From contig JBBQRS010000013.1 of assembly GCA_038214535.1 (NCBI GenBank), forward strand, positions 1 to 60,476: DNA of 60,476 bases, given 5' to 3'. A program made the translations under genes and the position numbers. The notes beneath the pieces are model-generated. The model had not been told where the DNA came from and made no database searches. It saw only the letters and a program-made list of their open reading frames with translations. The stretch is from JBBQRS01 sp038214535 (lineage in GTDB: Bacteria > Chloroflexota > Anaerolineae > CG2-30-64-16). Shown in pieces: positions 23,438-32,289 of this stretch; the first letter of the stretch is position 1, and every line of letters starts with the position of its first letter.

Positions 23438-25390
23438 TCACTCCACCAGATAGGGCACATCGGTAATCACGATGCCGGGCCGGAACAGCAGCGCCGTGCG
23501 GAGCAACGCAGCGGTATTTCGGTGCAACAGGTTGTGCCACGGGTGGCGCGGCACGAAGCGCGGCACCACAATGGTCAGCCGCTCATTGGGCTGGCGCACC
23601 GCAAGGATCTCCTCGATGTAGCTCAGCAGCGGTTGCATCATCATGCGGTAAGGCGACTCGATGACCACCAACCGCGTGCCTTCGCCCCACTCATACCACT
23701 TTTGCTTGATTCTCGCCGTCTCTGCGGCATCCGTCGAGATATGTACCGCCGTCACATCCGGTGACAGCAAGCGCGCATACCCCAGGGCTTGCAGCGTCCC
23801 CTGATGCACGCCGCCCACCATCAAGAGAACGCGGTGCCGATGCGTCGGCGCGTCGGGCTTATAGCTGGTCAGTGATAATTGCCCGGCGAGTTTTTCGTAA
23901 TGCTGGTTGATCCGGAAGAAGATGAACACGAGTGTCGGGATCAACACGAGCACGACCCACGCACCGTCGCGGAACTTCGTGACCGCGAAGATCACGACCA
24001 CAATGGCCGTGCAAACCGCCCCAAAAGCGTTGATGAACATCTTGGCGCGCCAACGCGGATCATATTCCAACACCGCGCCATGCACCTGATGCGTCTCACC
24101 GGGCTGAAGCCGACCGGACGTACGCCACCGTCGCGCCATACCGGTCTGAGAAAGCGTGAACGAGAGAAAGACGCCGATCGCATAGAGCGGGATCAGCGCC
24201 GTGACACTGGCGCGGAAGATGACGATCAAGAGGCTGGCGATCAGCGCCAGCGCGACGATGCCGCGCGAGAACACCAACCGGCTGCCGCGATCCGTGAGTT
24301 GGCGCGGCAGGAAACCGTCGCCGGCCTGCAGGGCGGCCAACCGGGGAAAATCGGCAAAAGAGGTGTTGGCGGCCATAATCAGGATCAGCGTCGTGGCCGA
24401 GATCACCATCAGGTAAATGATGCCCTGGCCGCCGAATACGGTCCGCACGAGCTGTGAAATCACCGTCTCTGCCTCAGACGGCACGGCCCCCATCGCCCGC
24501 GCCAGGAAGCTGATGGCAAGGAACAACGCCCCCAGCACAATCGCCATCCAGATCAGCGTAATCCCGGCGTTACGGCTGCGCGGCTCGTTGAAGGCAGTGA
24601 TGCCGTTCGAAATCGCTTCGACCCCCGTCAACGCGGCCGTGCCGGTGGAAAACGCATGGAGCAGCAGAAACGGCGTGACCACCAGCAGGCCGGTGGTCTC
24701 AATCAGCGGTGGCGGGTTGCTGACGGCCCCCAATCCGCCCAGGAAATAGCGCAGCAGCCCCACACCAACCGTGACGAACATCATGATGATGAAGAAATAG
24801 GTGGGTATGGCAAACACCGAGCCGGATTCGCGCACGCCGCGCAGGTTAATCACCATCACCAGCAACACCAGCAACACCGCAAGCGCCACGCGATACGGGA
24901 AAATCGAGGGAAAAGCCGACACGAGTTGCGCCACCCCGGACGAAATCGAGACGGCGACCGTCAGGATATAGTCGGTCAGCAGGGCAGCCCCCGCCGTCAG
25001 CGCCGCCAACTCGCCCAGATTGTCGCGCGCGACAATATAGGCCCCGCCGCCGCCAGGGTACGCGTGAATGGTCTGTTCATACGAGATGGTCACGATTGCC
25101 AGCAAGATCGCAATCGCAATCGAGATCGGAAATACCAGCCCCAGCGCCGCCGTCCCCGCCGTCGCCAGGATCATCAGGATTTCCTGCGTGGCATAGGCCG
25201 TGGATGACAGCGCGTCCGACGCAAACACCGCCAGGCCGACGCGCTTGCCGATCGTCTGATGCATCAGATCGGCGCTCACCATCGGCCGACCGATCAGCCA
25301 GGTGCGCCAATTGCGCGGCGGTTCATACTCCGGTGTCCCGTGAATAATGGTGATCCCATTGTCAAAATCGCTGATTTGTTCGAGCGTCAT
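23438..25390 (-). CDS. KimA-like APC-superfamily permease, probable K+ uptake
   Basis: A 650-residue membrane protein with about 12 helices and a cytosolic C-terminal domain from about residue 470 on. The N-terminal LIGRPMVSADLMHQ, FASDALSSTAYATQEIL and AYPGGGGAYIVARDNLG segments match the KimA/YdaO type of APC permease. KimA of Bacillus imports potassium with protons and is controlled by cyclic di-AMP. The divergent neighbours are a KdpD-like kinase and KdpE-like regulator, the usual potassium sensor pair, which supports K+ transport over amino-acid transport. It is still possible that it carries an amino acid. Confidence 0.7.
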   Translation of the reverse strand: MTLEQISDFDNGITIIHGTPEYEPPRNWRTWLIGRPMVSADLMHQTIGKRVGLAVFASDALSSTAYATQEILMILATAGTAALGLVFPISIAIAILLAIVTISYEQTIHAYPGGGGAYIVARDNLGELAALTAGAALLTDYILTVAVSISSGVAQLVSAFPSIFPYRVALAVLLVLLVMVINLRGVRESGSVFAIPTYFFIIMMFVTVGVGLLRYFLGGLGAVSNPPPLIETTGLLVVTPFLLLHAFSTGTAALTGVEAISNGITAFNEPRSRNAGITLIWMAIVLGALFLAISFLARAMGAVPSEAETVISQLVRTVFGGQGIIYLMVISATTLILIMAANTSFADFPRLAALQAGDGFLPRQLTDRGSRLVFSRGIVALALIASLLIVIFRASVTALIPLYAIGVFLSFTLSQTGMARRWRTSGRLQPGETHQVHGAVLEYDPRWRAKMFINAFGAVCTAIVVVIFAVTKFRDGAWVVLVLIPTLVFIFFRINQHYEKLAGQLSLTSYKPDAPTHRHRVLLMVGGVHQGTLQALGYARLLSPDVTAVHISTDAAETARIKQKWYEWGEGTRLVVIESPYRMMMQPLLSYIEEILAVRQPNERLTIVVPRFVPRHPWHNLLHRNTAALLRTALLFRPGIVITDVPYLVE

Positions 25391-25571
25391 AAGCGTAAAA
25401 CGACCTTCTTTCCTTCTCCAATAGATAACCGGCTACAGCGCGCCACAACAGGGCGACTTTGCAGCCGGCACACATAGAGTATAGCCCCGAACGCTATCAA
25501 GAAAAGGTCAAGGCGCAGGGAAGAAACATAAAGAAGATGTAAGGACGCGCCGCGATTGCAGAGACGATTCG

Positions 25572-25580
25572 TGCTATACT
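25572..25580 (+). promoter_or_regulatory. extended -10 promoter element upstream of the KdpD-like gene
   Basis: TGC followed by TATACT (25575-25580) is an extended -10 box; no good -35 is seen. Transcription from here would place the palindromic repeat at 25602-25671 in the mRNA leader. On the opposite strand a second TATACT (complement of 25478-25483) could serve the permease gene. Confidence 0.4.
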
Positions 25581-25601
25581 TAGCCGAAAACGGCGCACCG
25601 C

Positions 25602-25671
25602 GCCCCTTCGTAGTGGCGGCTTTAGCCGCTGTCGTGCCCCCCAACGGCTGAAGCCGTCACTACAAAGGGGC
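25602..25671. repeat. palindromic repeat, copy 4
   Basis: The left arm GCCCCTTCGTAGTGGCGGCT and onward (25602-25628) pairs with 25645-25671 with a few mismatches. It sits in the leader between the probable promoter and start codon of the KdpD-like gene, so it may influence translation or mRNA stability. Confidence 0.8.
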
Positions 25672-25715
25672 CAATCAGGCTACGAAGAAAAAGATGTGAT
25701 GATTAGAGAGAGGGC

Positions 25716-27278
25716 ATGAAGAGTAATCGGTCAATCGCGGAAGCGGCCCTGCTGAGGGCGCTCCGCGCCATTGTATATGCCACCCTGTTGGTGGGAGCGC
25801 TGGCGCTGACGGCCTGGTTCTTGCTGGCCTTCCTCAAACTGCCCGACGCGTCCGTCATCCTGTTGGTGGCCGTCTTGATCAGCGCGGTGCGTTGGGGCCG
25901 GATTGCGTCCATCTATGCGGCTTTCGCCAGCGTCCTCATCTATAACTACTTCTTCGTCGAACCGGTGCGGACCTTTCGGATCGCACGCCCCTCCGACCTG
26001 CTCGAACTGCTCGTCTTTCTGGTCGTCGCCATCATCACCAGCAGCCTGGCCGGGCGCGTCCGGGCCGAAGCGGAAGCCTCGCGCCGCCAGGCGCGCCAGA
26101 CGGAAGCGCTGCTCATCCTCAGCCAGCAGCTCGCCCGCACCTCCGGCGTAGACGCCGTGGCGCAAGCCGTCGCAACCCAGGTCGCGCGCATCACGAGCGC
26201 GGCCACAGCGGTCTTGATGCCCGAACTAACCGGCGAGCACCTCGCATTGAAGGCCGCGGGTCGCCCCGACGGGACGTTGCCGCCCGGCGTGTTGCAAATG
26301 GCCGACCACAGATGGAACAAGCCTGCCGCCATTGCGCCGCCCGCAACCGGCGCGGAGGCGGAGGGTTGGCAGTTCCTCAACCTGGTCGCGGGCCAGAACC
26401 GGTTGGGCTTGCTCGCGGTCTACTTCGAGCCGCCGATCCCGCCGGGTGAAGAGACGCAACGGCTCCTCGAAGCGCTGGCGGATCAAGCGGCCGTTGCGCT
26501 GGAGCGCGCCCGCCTGTCACAGGATATGGCGCAGGCGCGCGTGCTGGCCGAAACGGAACGCCTGCGCACCGCCCTGCTCTCCTCCGTTTCGCACGACCTG
26601 CGCACCCCATTGGCGTCCATCCTGGGCGCAGTCACCAGCCTCGAGCGTTACCGTGGCGTCTATGACGAAGCAACCCAGGCGGAACTGCTGGAAACCATCC
26701 GGGAAGAAGCCGAGCGGCTCGACCGGTTCGTCGCGAATCTCCTGAGCATGACCCGGTTGGAGTCCGGCGCGCTGATCCCCAACATGGAGTGGGTGGATCT
26801 GCAAGACGTGGTCGGGTCGGCCATCGCGCGGTTGACCCCGCCCCTGTCGGGATATCGCGTGGTCGTGCGCGTGGAGCCGGGCCTACCGCTGCTGCGCCTC
26901 GATTTCGTACTCATGGAGCAGGTGCTGGTCAATCTGCTGGAGAATGCGATGAAGCACACGCCGCCCGGCAAGGCGATCAGCCTCAGCGTCTTCCGACATG
27001 ATGAGCTGTTGGTGATCGAAGTGGCGGACGAAGGGGAAGGCATTTCGCCCGAAGATCTGGATCACATCTTCGAGAAATTCTATCGCGTCCAGGGCAGCGA
27101 CCGGCAGCGCGGCGGCACGGGCCTGGGGCTTTCCATCTGTCGCGGCATCGTGGAGGCGCATGGCGGTTCCATCACAGCCGGTCTGCCCCCGCAAGGGCCG
27201 GGCGTCATCTTCCGCATCGAGCTGCCCGTCGTCGAACCCCCCGTGCTGGAAGCGGAGGTCGAGGAGCTGTATGGCTGA
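25716..27278 (+). CDS. KdpD-like sensor histidine kinase lacking the N-terminal KdpD/Usp domains
   Basis: A 520-residue kinase. Residues 15-110 form the four-helix DUF4118 membrane module of KdpD (with SVLIYNYFFVEPVRTF), then come a GAF-like domain (about 130-265), the H-box SSVSHDLRTPLASI (H293) and a HATPase domain (EQVLVNLLENAMKHTPPG, then GTGLGLSICRG). Full KdpD has about 390 extra N-terminal residues (KdpD and Usp domains), which are absent here; the start is supported by GAGAGGG. No kdpFABC genes are present; the divergent KimA-like gene is the likely target. Confidence 0.85.
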   Translation: MKSNRSIAEAALLRALRAIVYATLLVGALALTAWFLLAFLKLPDASVILLVAVLISAVRWGRIASIYAAFASVLIYNYFFVEPVRTFRIARPSDLLELLVFLVVAIITSSLAGRVRAEAEASRRQARQTEALLILSQQLARTSGVDAVAQAVATQVARITSAATAVLMPELTGEHLALKAAGRPDGTLPPGVLQMADHRWNKPAAIAPPATGAEAEGWQFLNLVAGQNRLGLLAVYFEPPIPPGEETQRLLEALADQAAVALERARLSQDMAQARVLAETERLRTALLSSVSHDLRTPLASILGAVTSLERYRGVYDEATQAELLETIREEAERLDRFVANLLSMTRLESGALIPNMEWVDLQDVVGSAIARLTPPLSGYRVVVRVEPGLPLLRLDFVLMEQVLVNLLENAMKHTPPGKAISLSVFRHDELLVIEVADEGEGISPEDLDHIFEKFYRVQGSDRQRGGTGLGLSICRGIVEAHGGSITAGLPPQGPGVIFRIELPVVEPPVLEAEVEELYG

Positions 27279-27969
27279 GCATCCCGTGCGCATTCTGATC
27301 GTAGATGATGAACCCCAGATTCGCCGCCTGTTGCGCGTCAGCCTGACCGCGCAAGGCTATGAAACGACCGAGACGGCGCTGGGTAAAGACGCACTCCTGC
27401 GCGCCGCCGTCGAACACCCCGACCTGGTGATCCTCGACCTGGGGCTGCCCGACATTGACGGGCAGGAAGTGATCGTGCGCTTGCGCGAATGGAGCGACGT
27501 GCCGATCATCGTCCTTTCCGTGCGCGAGCGCGAAAAGGACAAGGTCGCTGCGTTGGATTCCGGGGCCGACGACTATATCGCCAAACCGTTCGGCATTGAC
27601 GAACTGCTCGCGCGCATCCGGGCCGCGCTGCGCCATCGCATCCAGGCGGACGTGAAAGAACCGGTGTTTCAAGCGGGCGATGTGACGATAGACCTGGCGC
27701 GTCGGCAGGTGAGCGTGGGCGACCACAAAGTGCGCCTCACGCCGAAAGAGTATGACCTGCTGCGCGTGCTCGTCACCTATGCCGGCAAGGTCGTGACGCA
27801 TCGCCAACTGCTCCGCGCCGTCTGGGGGCCGGGCTACGCCACCGAAACACAATACCTGCGCGTCTACATCGGCCAGCTCCGCGAAAAACTGGAGGCCGAC
27901 CCCTCGCAGCCGCGCCTCATCCTCACCGAGTCCGGCGTCGGCTATCGCCTGCGCGAAGGGGACGAATAG
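27271..27969 (+). CDS. KdpE-like OmpR-family response regulator
   Basis: A 232-residue two-domain regulator. The receiver has D12/D13, phosphorylated D56 (VILDLGLPDIDG) and K105 (YIAKPFG). The winged-helix DNA-binding domain follows, with RLTPKEYDLLRVLV, a VWGPGYATETQYLRVYIGQL recognition segment and a GVGYRLRE end, as in KdpE. The start overlaps the kinase stop by 8 bases, so the pair is translationally coupled. A longer frame from 27160 reads out of frame through the kinase gene and is not used. Confidence 0.9.
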   Translation: MAEHPVRILIVDDEPQIRRLLRVSLTAQGYETTETALGKDALLRAAVEHPDLVILDLGLPDIDGQEVIVRLREWSDVPIIVLSVREREKDKVAALDSGADDYIAKPFGIDELLARIRAALRHRIQADVKEPVFQAGDVTIDLARRQVSVGDHKVRLTPKEYDLLRVLVTYAGKVVTHRQLLRAVWGPGYATETQYLRVYIGQLREKLEADPSQPRLILTESGVGYRLREGDE

Positions 27970-27977
27970 CTGCTACG

Positions 27978-29891
27978 TTATGCCTTTACCAATAACTCCG
28001 TCAGCCCCAGCGCGGCCAGGCGTTCCTTCGTGGGGATACCGTCGGCGCTCCAGCCCATGAGGCCGTACCACGTCCGGCGCGCCCCGTTCAGCGCATCTTC
28101 CGTGATCTCCACGCCTTCCAGCGGCCCCGCCTGAAACGCGTGCATCACGCGCTTGGGCAGCACGTCATCCTTCTCACCGAAGCCTTCGCGCAGATTGAAC
28201 AACCGGCACAGGTGTTGCGCCCGCTCGCCCACGGCCAGAACGTCGGTGATGCTGTACTCATGCCCCGTGATGCCGCTCAAGACATCCGCAAGTTGGCCGT
28301 AATCATACGGATAAAACATGCAGTTGACCGCGCAATCCTGGAAGTGCTTCCAGTTGGCCTCGTAGTAAAAGAGCGTCATCTTCTGTTCGCTCAACTCGGT
28401 GTTGGGCAGCGGCCCCACTGCATAGACTGCGTTCACGCGCTGCAACCCGCGCCCCGGCGACGTGAATCCCGTATCGTGTACATTCATCATGTGGTCCGCG
28501 CCGACCGGCGCAATGGTGTAGCCTACCCCCAGCGCGGCCTTGTAGCGCGGCTCATGTAACGGTAACTCCTGCCCTTTCACCTGCATCGCGTAGTCGCTCG
28601 CGCCGTTGCCGATCCATTCCGCCAACCGTTTCGTACCCAACGCCATCTTGTCGCCGAAGTCGCGCCGGTGGGCGATCATCTCCACCGCCTCCAGCATCGC
28701 CCGTGCGTCGCCCCAGCGCGGCAGGAAGCCACCGGTCATCTCCGCCGTCAGCAGGCCGCGATCCACGCACTCCATGACAAACGCAATGGTCATACCGGTG
28801 CTGATCGAATCCAGCCCCCAGCGCGCGGTGAGCTCATGCGCCTTCGAGACCGCCACCATGTCGTCAATCCCGCACGCGCTCCCAAATGCCGCCGACGTCT
28901 CATACTCCGGCCCGCCGTAGGCCCGCTCGATCTTGACCTCGTTTTGCAAAGTGGTCTTGAAGGCGGGCGAATCGGGGTACGCCTGACCATCATAGCTTGC
29001 CACCTGCTTGCACTCGATGGGGCACGCCTGACAGGTGTCGCGCTCGATCAGCACACTGGTGTGCAGTGTCTCCCAGCCGATGCTCTCCGCGCCCGCGAAC
29101 TGCCCATCCTGGAAATTGCGCGTCGGCAGGCCGCCGGCCCCGTTCAGGTCCATCACGTTGCCGGGCGTGCCCTTCTGCCAGATTGACCGGGCGAACTCCT
29201 TGTAGTTCTCACCCAGCCACTTCGCCACCGCCGTCACCCGCTTGCGATCGGCCACCGGCACGTTCTGCGTGCCGCGTACCGCCACCGCCTTCAGGTTCTT
29301 GCTCCCCATCACCGCGCCCAGCCCGTTGCGCCCCGCCGCGCGGTTATTATCGTTGATGACGTTCGCCATCAAGGCCAGGTTCTCACCGGCGATGCCGCAT
29401 TGCGCCACCCGCAAGCGCGGTTCGGCCAGCTCGTCGCGGATCGCCTGCTCCACATCGGCCACATCACGGCCCCACAGGTGATCCGCCGGCCGGACCTCCA
29501 CCGCGTCATCCCGAATCCAGAGATAGACCGGCGCCTCGGCGCGGCCATGCACCACCAGCGCGTCCCACCCGGCCCGCTTGAACTCGTGCCCCCACCAGCC
29601 GCCCGCCTCCGCGCTGCCGATCGCGCCGGTCAGTGGGCTTTTCGCCGCGACGCCGTGCCGCCCCGCGCCGGGGAAGTTCGTGCCCTGTAGCACGCCCATC
29701 GCAAAGATCAGGATATTCTCAGGCCCTAATGGATCGGTCCCCGCGGCCAGGTCCCTCAACAGCAGATACGCCGCCAGCGCCCGGCCTCCGATTAGCTTTA
29801 TGTAAACTCCATCCGGCGGCGTCTCGATCCACTGCTTGCCGCTGGTCAGGTCAACGTGCAGAATTTTGCCCCAGGTTCCGCCTACGCTCAT
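27978..29891 (-). CDS. aldehyde:ferredoxin oxidoreductase (tungsten/molybdenum pterin)
   Basis: A 637-residue enzyme of the AOR family, oxidising aldehydes to acids, or reducing acids, with ferredoxin. Residues 188-202 (RNGLGAVMGSKNLKA) are the bis-pterin-binding segment; C287, C290 and C294 (CQACPIEC) with a later DCAVNC supply the 4Fe-4S ligands. The start at 29891 (MSVGGTWGKILHVDL) has GGAG upstream. The frame continues to 30173 through a palindromic repeat, but that extension has no AOR character. The MoaD/ThiS gene upstream on the same strand fits pterin-cofactor supply. The usual substrate is not known. Confidence 0.9.
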   Translation of the reverse strand: MSVGGTWGKILHVDLTSGKQWIETPPDGVYIKLIGGRALAAYLLLRDLAAGTDPLGPENILIFAMGVLQGTNFPGAGRHGVAAKSPLTGAIGSAEAGGWWGHEFKRAGWDALVVHGRAEAPVYLWIRDDAVEVRPADHLWGRDVADVEQAIRDELAEPRLRVAQCGIAGENLALMANVINDNNRAAGRNGLGAVMGSKNLKAVAVRGTQNVPVADRKRVTAVAKWLGENYKEFARSIWQKGTPGNVMDLNGAGGLPTRNFQDGQFAGAESIGWETLHTSVLIERDTCQACPIECKQVASYDGQAYPDSPAFKTTLQNEVKIERAYGGPEYETSAAFGSACGIDDMVAVSKAHELTARWGLDSISTGMTIAFVMECVDRGLLTAEMTGGFLPRWGDARAMLEAVEMIAHRRDFGDKMALGTKRLAEWIGNGASDYAMQVKGQELPLHEPRYKAALGVGYTIAPVGADHMMNVHDTGFTSPGRGLQRVNAVYAVGPLPNTELSEQKMTLFYYEANWKHFQDCAVNCMFYPYDYGQLADVLSGITGHEYSITDVLAVGERAQHLCRLFNLREGFGEKDDVLPKRVMHAFQAGPLEGVEITEDALNGARRTWYGLMGWSADGIPTKERLAALGLTELLVKA

Positions 29892-29948
29892 GTCACACTC
29901 CTGATAGACCACGCTCGGTTGAATATCATAGGTCGTCTGGCGTCCTCT

Positions 29949-30011
29949 CCTTTGTAGTGACGGCTTCAGCCGTTGGGTGTCAATACAACGGATGAAGCCG
30001 TCACTACAAAG
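29949..30011. repeat. palindromic repeat, copy 5
   Basis: The left arm 29949-29974 pairs with 29987-30011, with one mismatch (CGGATG against CTTCAG). It lies between the MoaD-like gene and the AOR gene, both on the minus strand, and would form a stem in any shared transcript. Confidence 0.8.
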
Positions 30012-30045
30012 AAGCGCGACGCGCGCTTTTTGGATAGACCTGAAG

Positions 30046-30264
30046 CTAACCGCCACAGATCGCGGGCAACAACGTGAGCACATCGCCGTCGTGCAACTCG
30101 GAGTTCCAGTGCGCCACGCGCCCGTTGACCAGCATTGCCAGGCCCACATCCACCGGCAGCGACAGCCGCTCAATGGCCTGCCCGACTGTCGTCACGTCGG
30201 CGAGCACCGTGCCGGCGGGGACGGCGCTTTTCAGCGATCCGACGCCCTCGATTTCCACAGCCAT
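30046..30264 (-). CDS. MoaD/ThiS-family small sulfur-carrier protein
   Basis: A 72-residue beta-grasp protein ending in Gly-Gly (LLPAICGG), the C-terminus that is adenylated and thiocarboxylated in MoaD and ThiS. Internal landmarks are AMLVNGRVAHWNSELHDGD, typical of MoaD. GAGGAG precedes the ATG. It lies 154 bases upstream of the AOR gene, and such pairs are common, the carrier supplying sulfur for the pterin dithiolene. A role in another thiolation pathway cannot be ruled out. Confidence 0.82.
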   Translation of the reverse strand: MAVEIEGVGSLKSAVPAGTVLADVTTVGQAIERLSLPVDVGLAMLVNGRVAHWNSELHDGDVLTLLPAICGG

Positions 30265-30354
30265 GCTTCACTTCTCCTCAAATCATCCGTCGCATCAGGA
30301 ACATCTTCTATCACACTCGCCGCCCCATGTCAACGCAAAAAATCCGGTGATTTC

Positions 30355-30384
30355 TTGACAGCATCGCCGCTTCCGGCGTATCCT
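30355..30384 (+). promoter_or_regulatory. promoter of the KDG kinase-KDPG aldolase unit
   Basis: A perfect TTGACA (30355-30360), an 18-base spacer and TATCCT (30379-30384). The start codon at 30424 lies about 33 bases past the expected transcription start, behind an AGGGAG ribosome site. Confidence 0.6.
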
Positions 30385-30423
30385 TCGGTCACCGCTTTGC
30401 CAATTCACCCCAGGGAGTTGACC

Positions 30424-31575
30424 ATGCCTTCCACCACGTTTGAGATCACGCGCGATGACCTGAGCGCCCTCCAGGGTCCCGACCCCGCTTTCGTCACATT
30501 TGGCGAAGTGATGGTGCGCGACACGCCCGCCGACTCGGAACGCCCCGAACGCACGCGCCTGGTGCATCTTTCGATGGCGGGCAGCGAATACACCCTGGCG
30601 ATTGGCCTCGCCCGCCTCGGCATCGCGTCGGGCTACATCACGCGCGTCCCCGACAACCCCTACGGGCGCGCCGTGCGCAACATCGCGCGTGAGCACGGCG
30701 TCAACACCGAGCACATCGTCTGGGCGCCGCGCACCGACCTCATCGGCCGGATGATCTACGAGATCGGGCGGACGCCGCGCCGCGATGTCGGCGTCTATCA
30801 GCGCAAGTACTCGGCAGCGTCCTGCCTCGATGCGGGGATGGTGGATTGGGCGAACGCGCTGCGCGGCGCGAAACTGTTTCACACGTCGGGCATCACCTTC
30901 GGGCTGGCCCGCCACAGCGGTTATGACCGCAACTATAACCTCGCAGCTTTCAAGGAAGCCGTCGCGTCGCGACCCGCCGGTTGCATGGTGGGGTTAGACT
31001 TCAACTATCGTTCGACGCTCTGGTCGGCCCAGGAAGCCCGCGATGTGATGACACCGCTGGTCACGGAACACGTGGACGTGCTGGTGACGACCATCGAGGA
31101 CATGGCCGAACTTTACGGCATCGGTTGCGGCCAGTACACGGCGAAGCAGATCAGCGACGGCGACATCGGCCCGCTCGAAGACGACGACATCCGCTCCTTC
31201 GCCGCGGAGGTCATCCGCAAGTTCGATGCCCGCATCGTCGCCATCACCATCCGCTACCCCGACACGTTCGAGCAGCACCGTTGGGAATCGGCAGCCGCCG
31301 ACGCCGACGGCGGTTTCTTCCGCTCACCGGCGATCCGCCCCATCACCCTGTGGGATCGGCTGGGCGGCGGCGACACCTGGAACGCCGGTTTCTACTACGG
31401 CCTGCTGACCGCGGGATTCGATGAGGCCGGCCTGACCAAAGGCATCCTGGTCGGCGACGCGGCGACGCGCCTCAAACAGACCCTGATGTACGACCTGCCC
31501 ATCATTGACCGCGCCGAGATCGCCGCGCTGATGAAGGCGAACGTCGCCGGGGGCGGCAAACGCACGTCACGCTAA
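30424..31575 (+). CDS. kdgK: PfkB-family sugar kinase, probable 2-keto-3-deoxygluconate kinase
   Basis: A 383-residue ribokinase-like enzyme. The C-terminal PfkB motif DRLGGGDTWNAGFYYG holds the catalytic aspartate, and the N-terminal SMAGSEYTLAIGLARLG is the substrate-lid segment. The KDPG aldolase gene is 60 bases downstream; together they turn 2-keto-3-deoxygluconate into pyruvate and glyceraldehyde 3-phosphate (lower Entner-Doudoroff route). The start at 30424 has AGGGAG; an ORF from 29977 includes a repeat and the MoaD antisense and is not used. The KDG assignment depends on the partner gene. Confidence 0.82.
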   Translation: MPSTTFEITRDDLSALQGPDPAFVTFGEVMVRDTPADSERPERTRLVHLSMAGSEYTLAIGLARLGIASGYITRVPDNPYGRAVRNIAREHGVNTEHIVWAPRTDLIGRMIYEIGRTPRRDVGVYQRKYSAASCLDAGMVDWANALRGAKLFHTSGITFGLARHSGYDRNYNLAAFKEAVASRPAGCMVGLDFNYRSTLWSAQEARDVMTPLVTEHVDVLVTTIEDMAELYGIGCGQYTAKQISDGDIGPLEDDDIRSFAAEVIRKFDARIVAITIRYPDTFEQHRWESAAADADGGFFRSPAIRPITLWDRLGGGDTWNAGFYYGLLTAGFDEAGLTKGILVGDAATRLKQTLMYDLPIIDRAEIAALMKANVAGGGKRTSR

Positions 31576-31592
31576 CCATTCAACATCACTAA

Positions 31593-31614
31593 GCGAATAC
31601 TCCCAAATCATCGT
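31593..31614. repeat. solo outer-arm remnant of the nested palindrome
   Basis: GCGAATACTCCCAAATCATC and the next two bases match the outer left arm of the 12.7-kb copy (CCGAATATTCCCAGATCATC) at nearly all positions. No inner arms follow. It lies in the short gap before the KDPG aldolase gene. Confidence 0.5.
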
Positions 31615-31635
31615 ATCTATCCCATTGGAGAAACT

Positions 31636-32289
31636 ATGAACCGAGACGAAAAGCTCCAACTGATCCGCGCCACCGGCGTGATCGCCATCATGCGCGCCCA
31701 ATCATCGGGCCAACTGATTGCGGCGGCGGACGCGATTCGCCAGGGCGGCGTGCGCGCGATCGAGGTGACGATGACGACGCCGGGCGCGCTCGATGTCATT
31801 GCGGAGGCCACGCGGCGTTACGGGGACGCGGTGTTGTTCGGCGCGGGCACCGTGTTGGACGCCGAGACGGCGCGCACCGCGATCCTGGCCGGGGCCGGTT
31901 TCATCGTCGCGCCCACCCTCAACCTGGAGATGATCGCCCTCTGCAAGCGCTACGCCATACCGGTGCTGCCCGGCTGCTACACACCGACCGAAATGCTCAC
32001 GGCCTGGGAAGCCGGCGCCGATATGGTCAAGCTTTTCCCGGCGGAAGTGGGCGGCCCCGATCTGATCCGCGCCATCCTCGCGCCCCTGCCCCAACTCCAG
32101 ATCGTCCCCGTCGGTGGGGTAGACCTGAACACCGCAGCAGACTTCATCCGCAAAGGCGCGGCGGCGTTGGGTGTGGGCAGCAGCCTCATCAACCAGAAGT
32201 CGCTGGAAAGCGGCGACATGACCGAACTGACGCGCCGCGCTCAGGCCTTCATCGAACAGGTGCAAGAGGGCCGCAAACGCCCTTCGTAG
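31636..32289 (+). CDS. eda: 2-keto-3-deoxy-6-phosphogluconate (KDPG) aldolase
   Basis: A 217-residue class I aldolase. Landmarks are the catalytic glutamate in IEVTMTTP, FGAGTVLD, and the Schiff-base lysine in MVKLFPAE, followed by IVPVGGVDLNTAADFI, the phosphate-binding end. It cleaves KDPG to pyruvate and glyceraldehyde 3-phosphate. It pairs with the upstream KDG kinase. The last codon and the TAG stop (32287-32289) fall inside the first unit of the palindromic tandem array, so the C-terminus may have been reshaped by repeat insertion. Confidence 0.92.
   Translation: MNRDEKLQLIRATGVIAIMRAQSSGQLIAAADAIRQGGVRAIEVTMTTPGALDVIAEATRRYGDAVLFGAGTVLDAETARTAILAGAGFIVAPTLNLEMIALCKRYAIPVLPGCYTPTEMLTAWEAGADMVKLFPAEVGGPDLIRAILAPLPQLQIVPVGGVDLNTAADFIRKGAAALGVGSSLINQKSLESGDMTELTRRAQAFIEQVQEGRKRPS

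Noticed and set aside
29892..30173. N-terminal extension of the AOR frame
   Set aside because: The extension is rich in Cys, Trp and Ser, crosses a palindromic repeat and the MoaD-like gene, and the ATG at 29891 has a good ribosome site and matches the family start.
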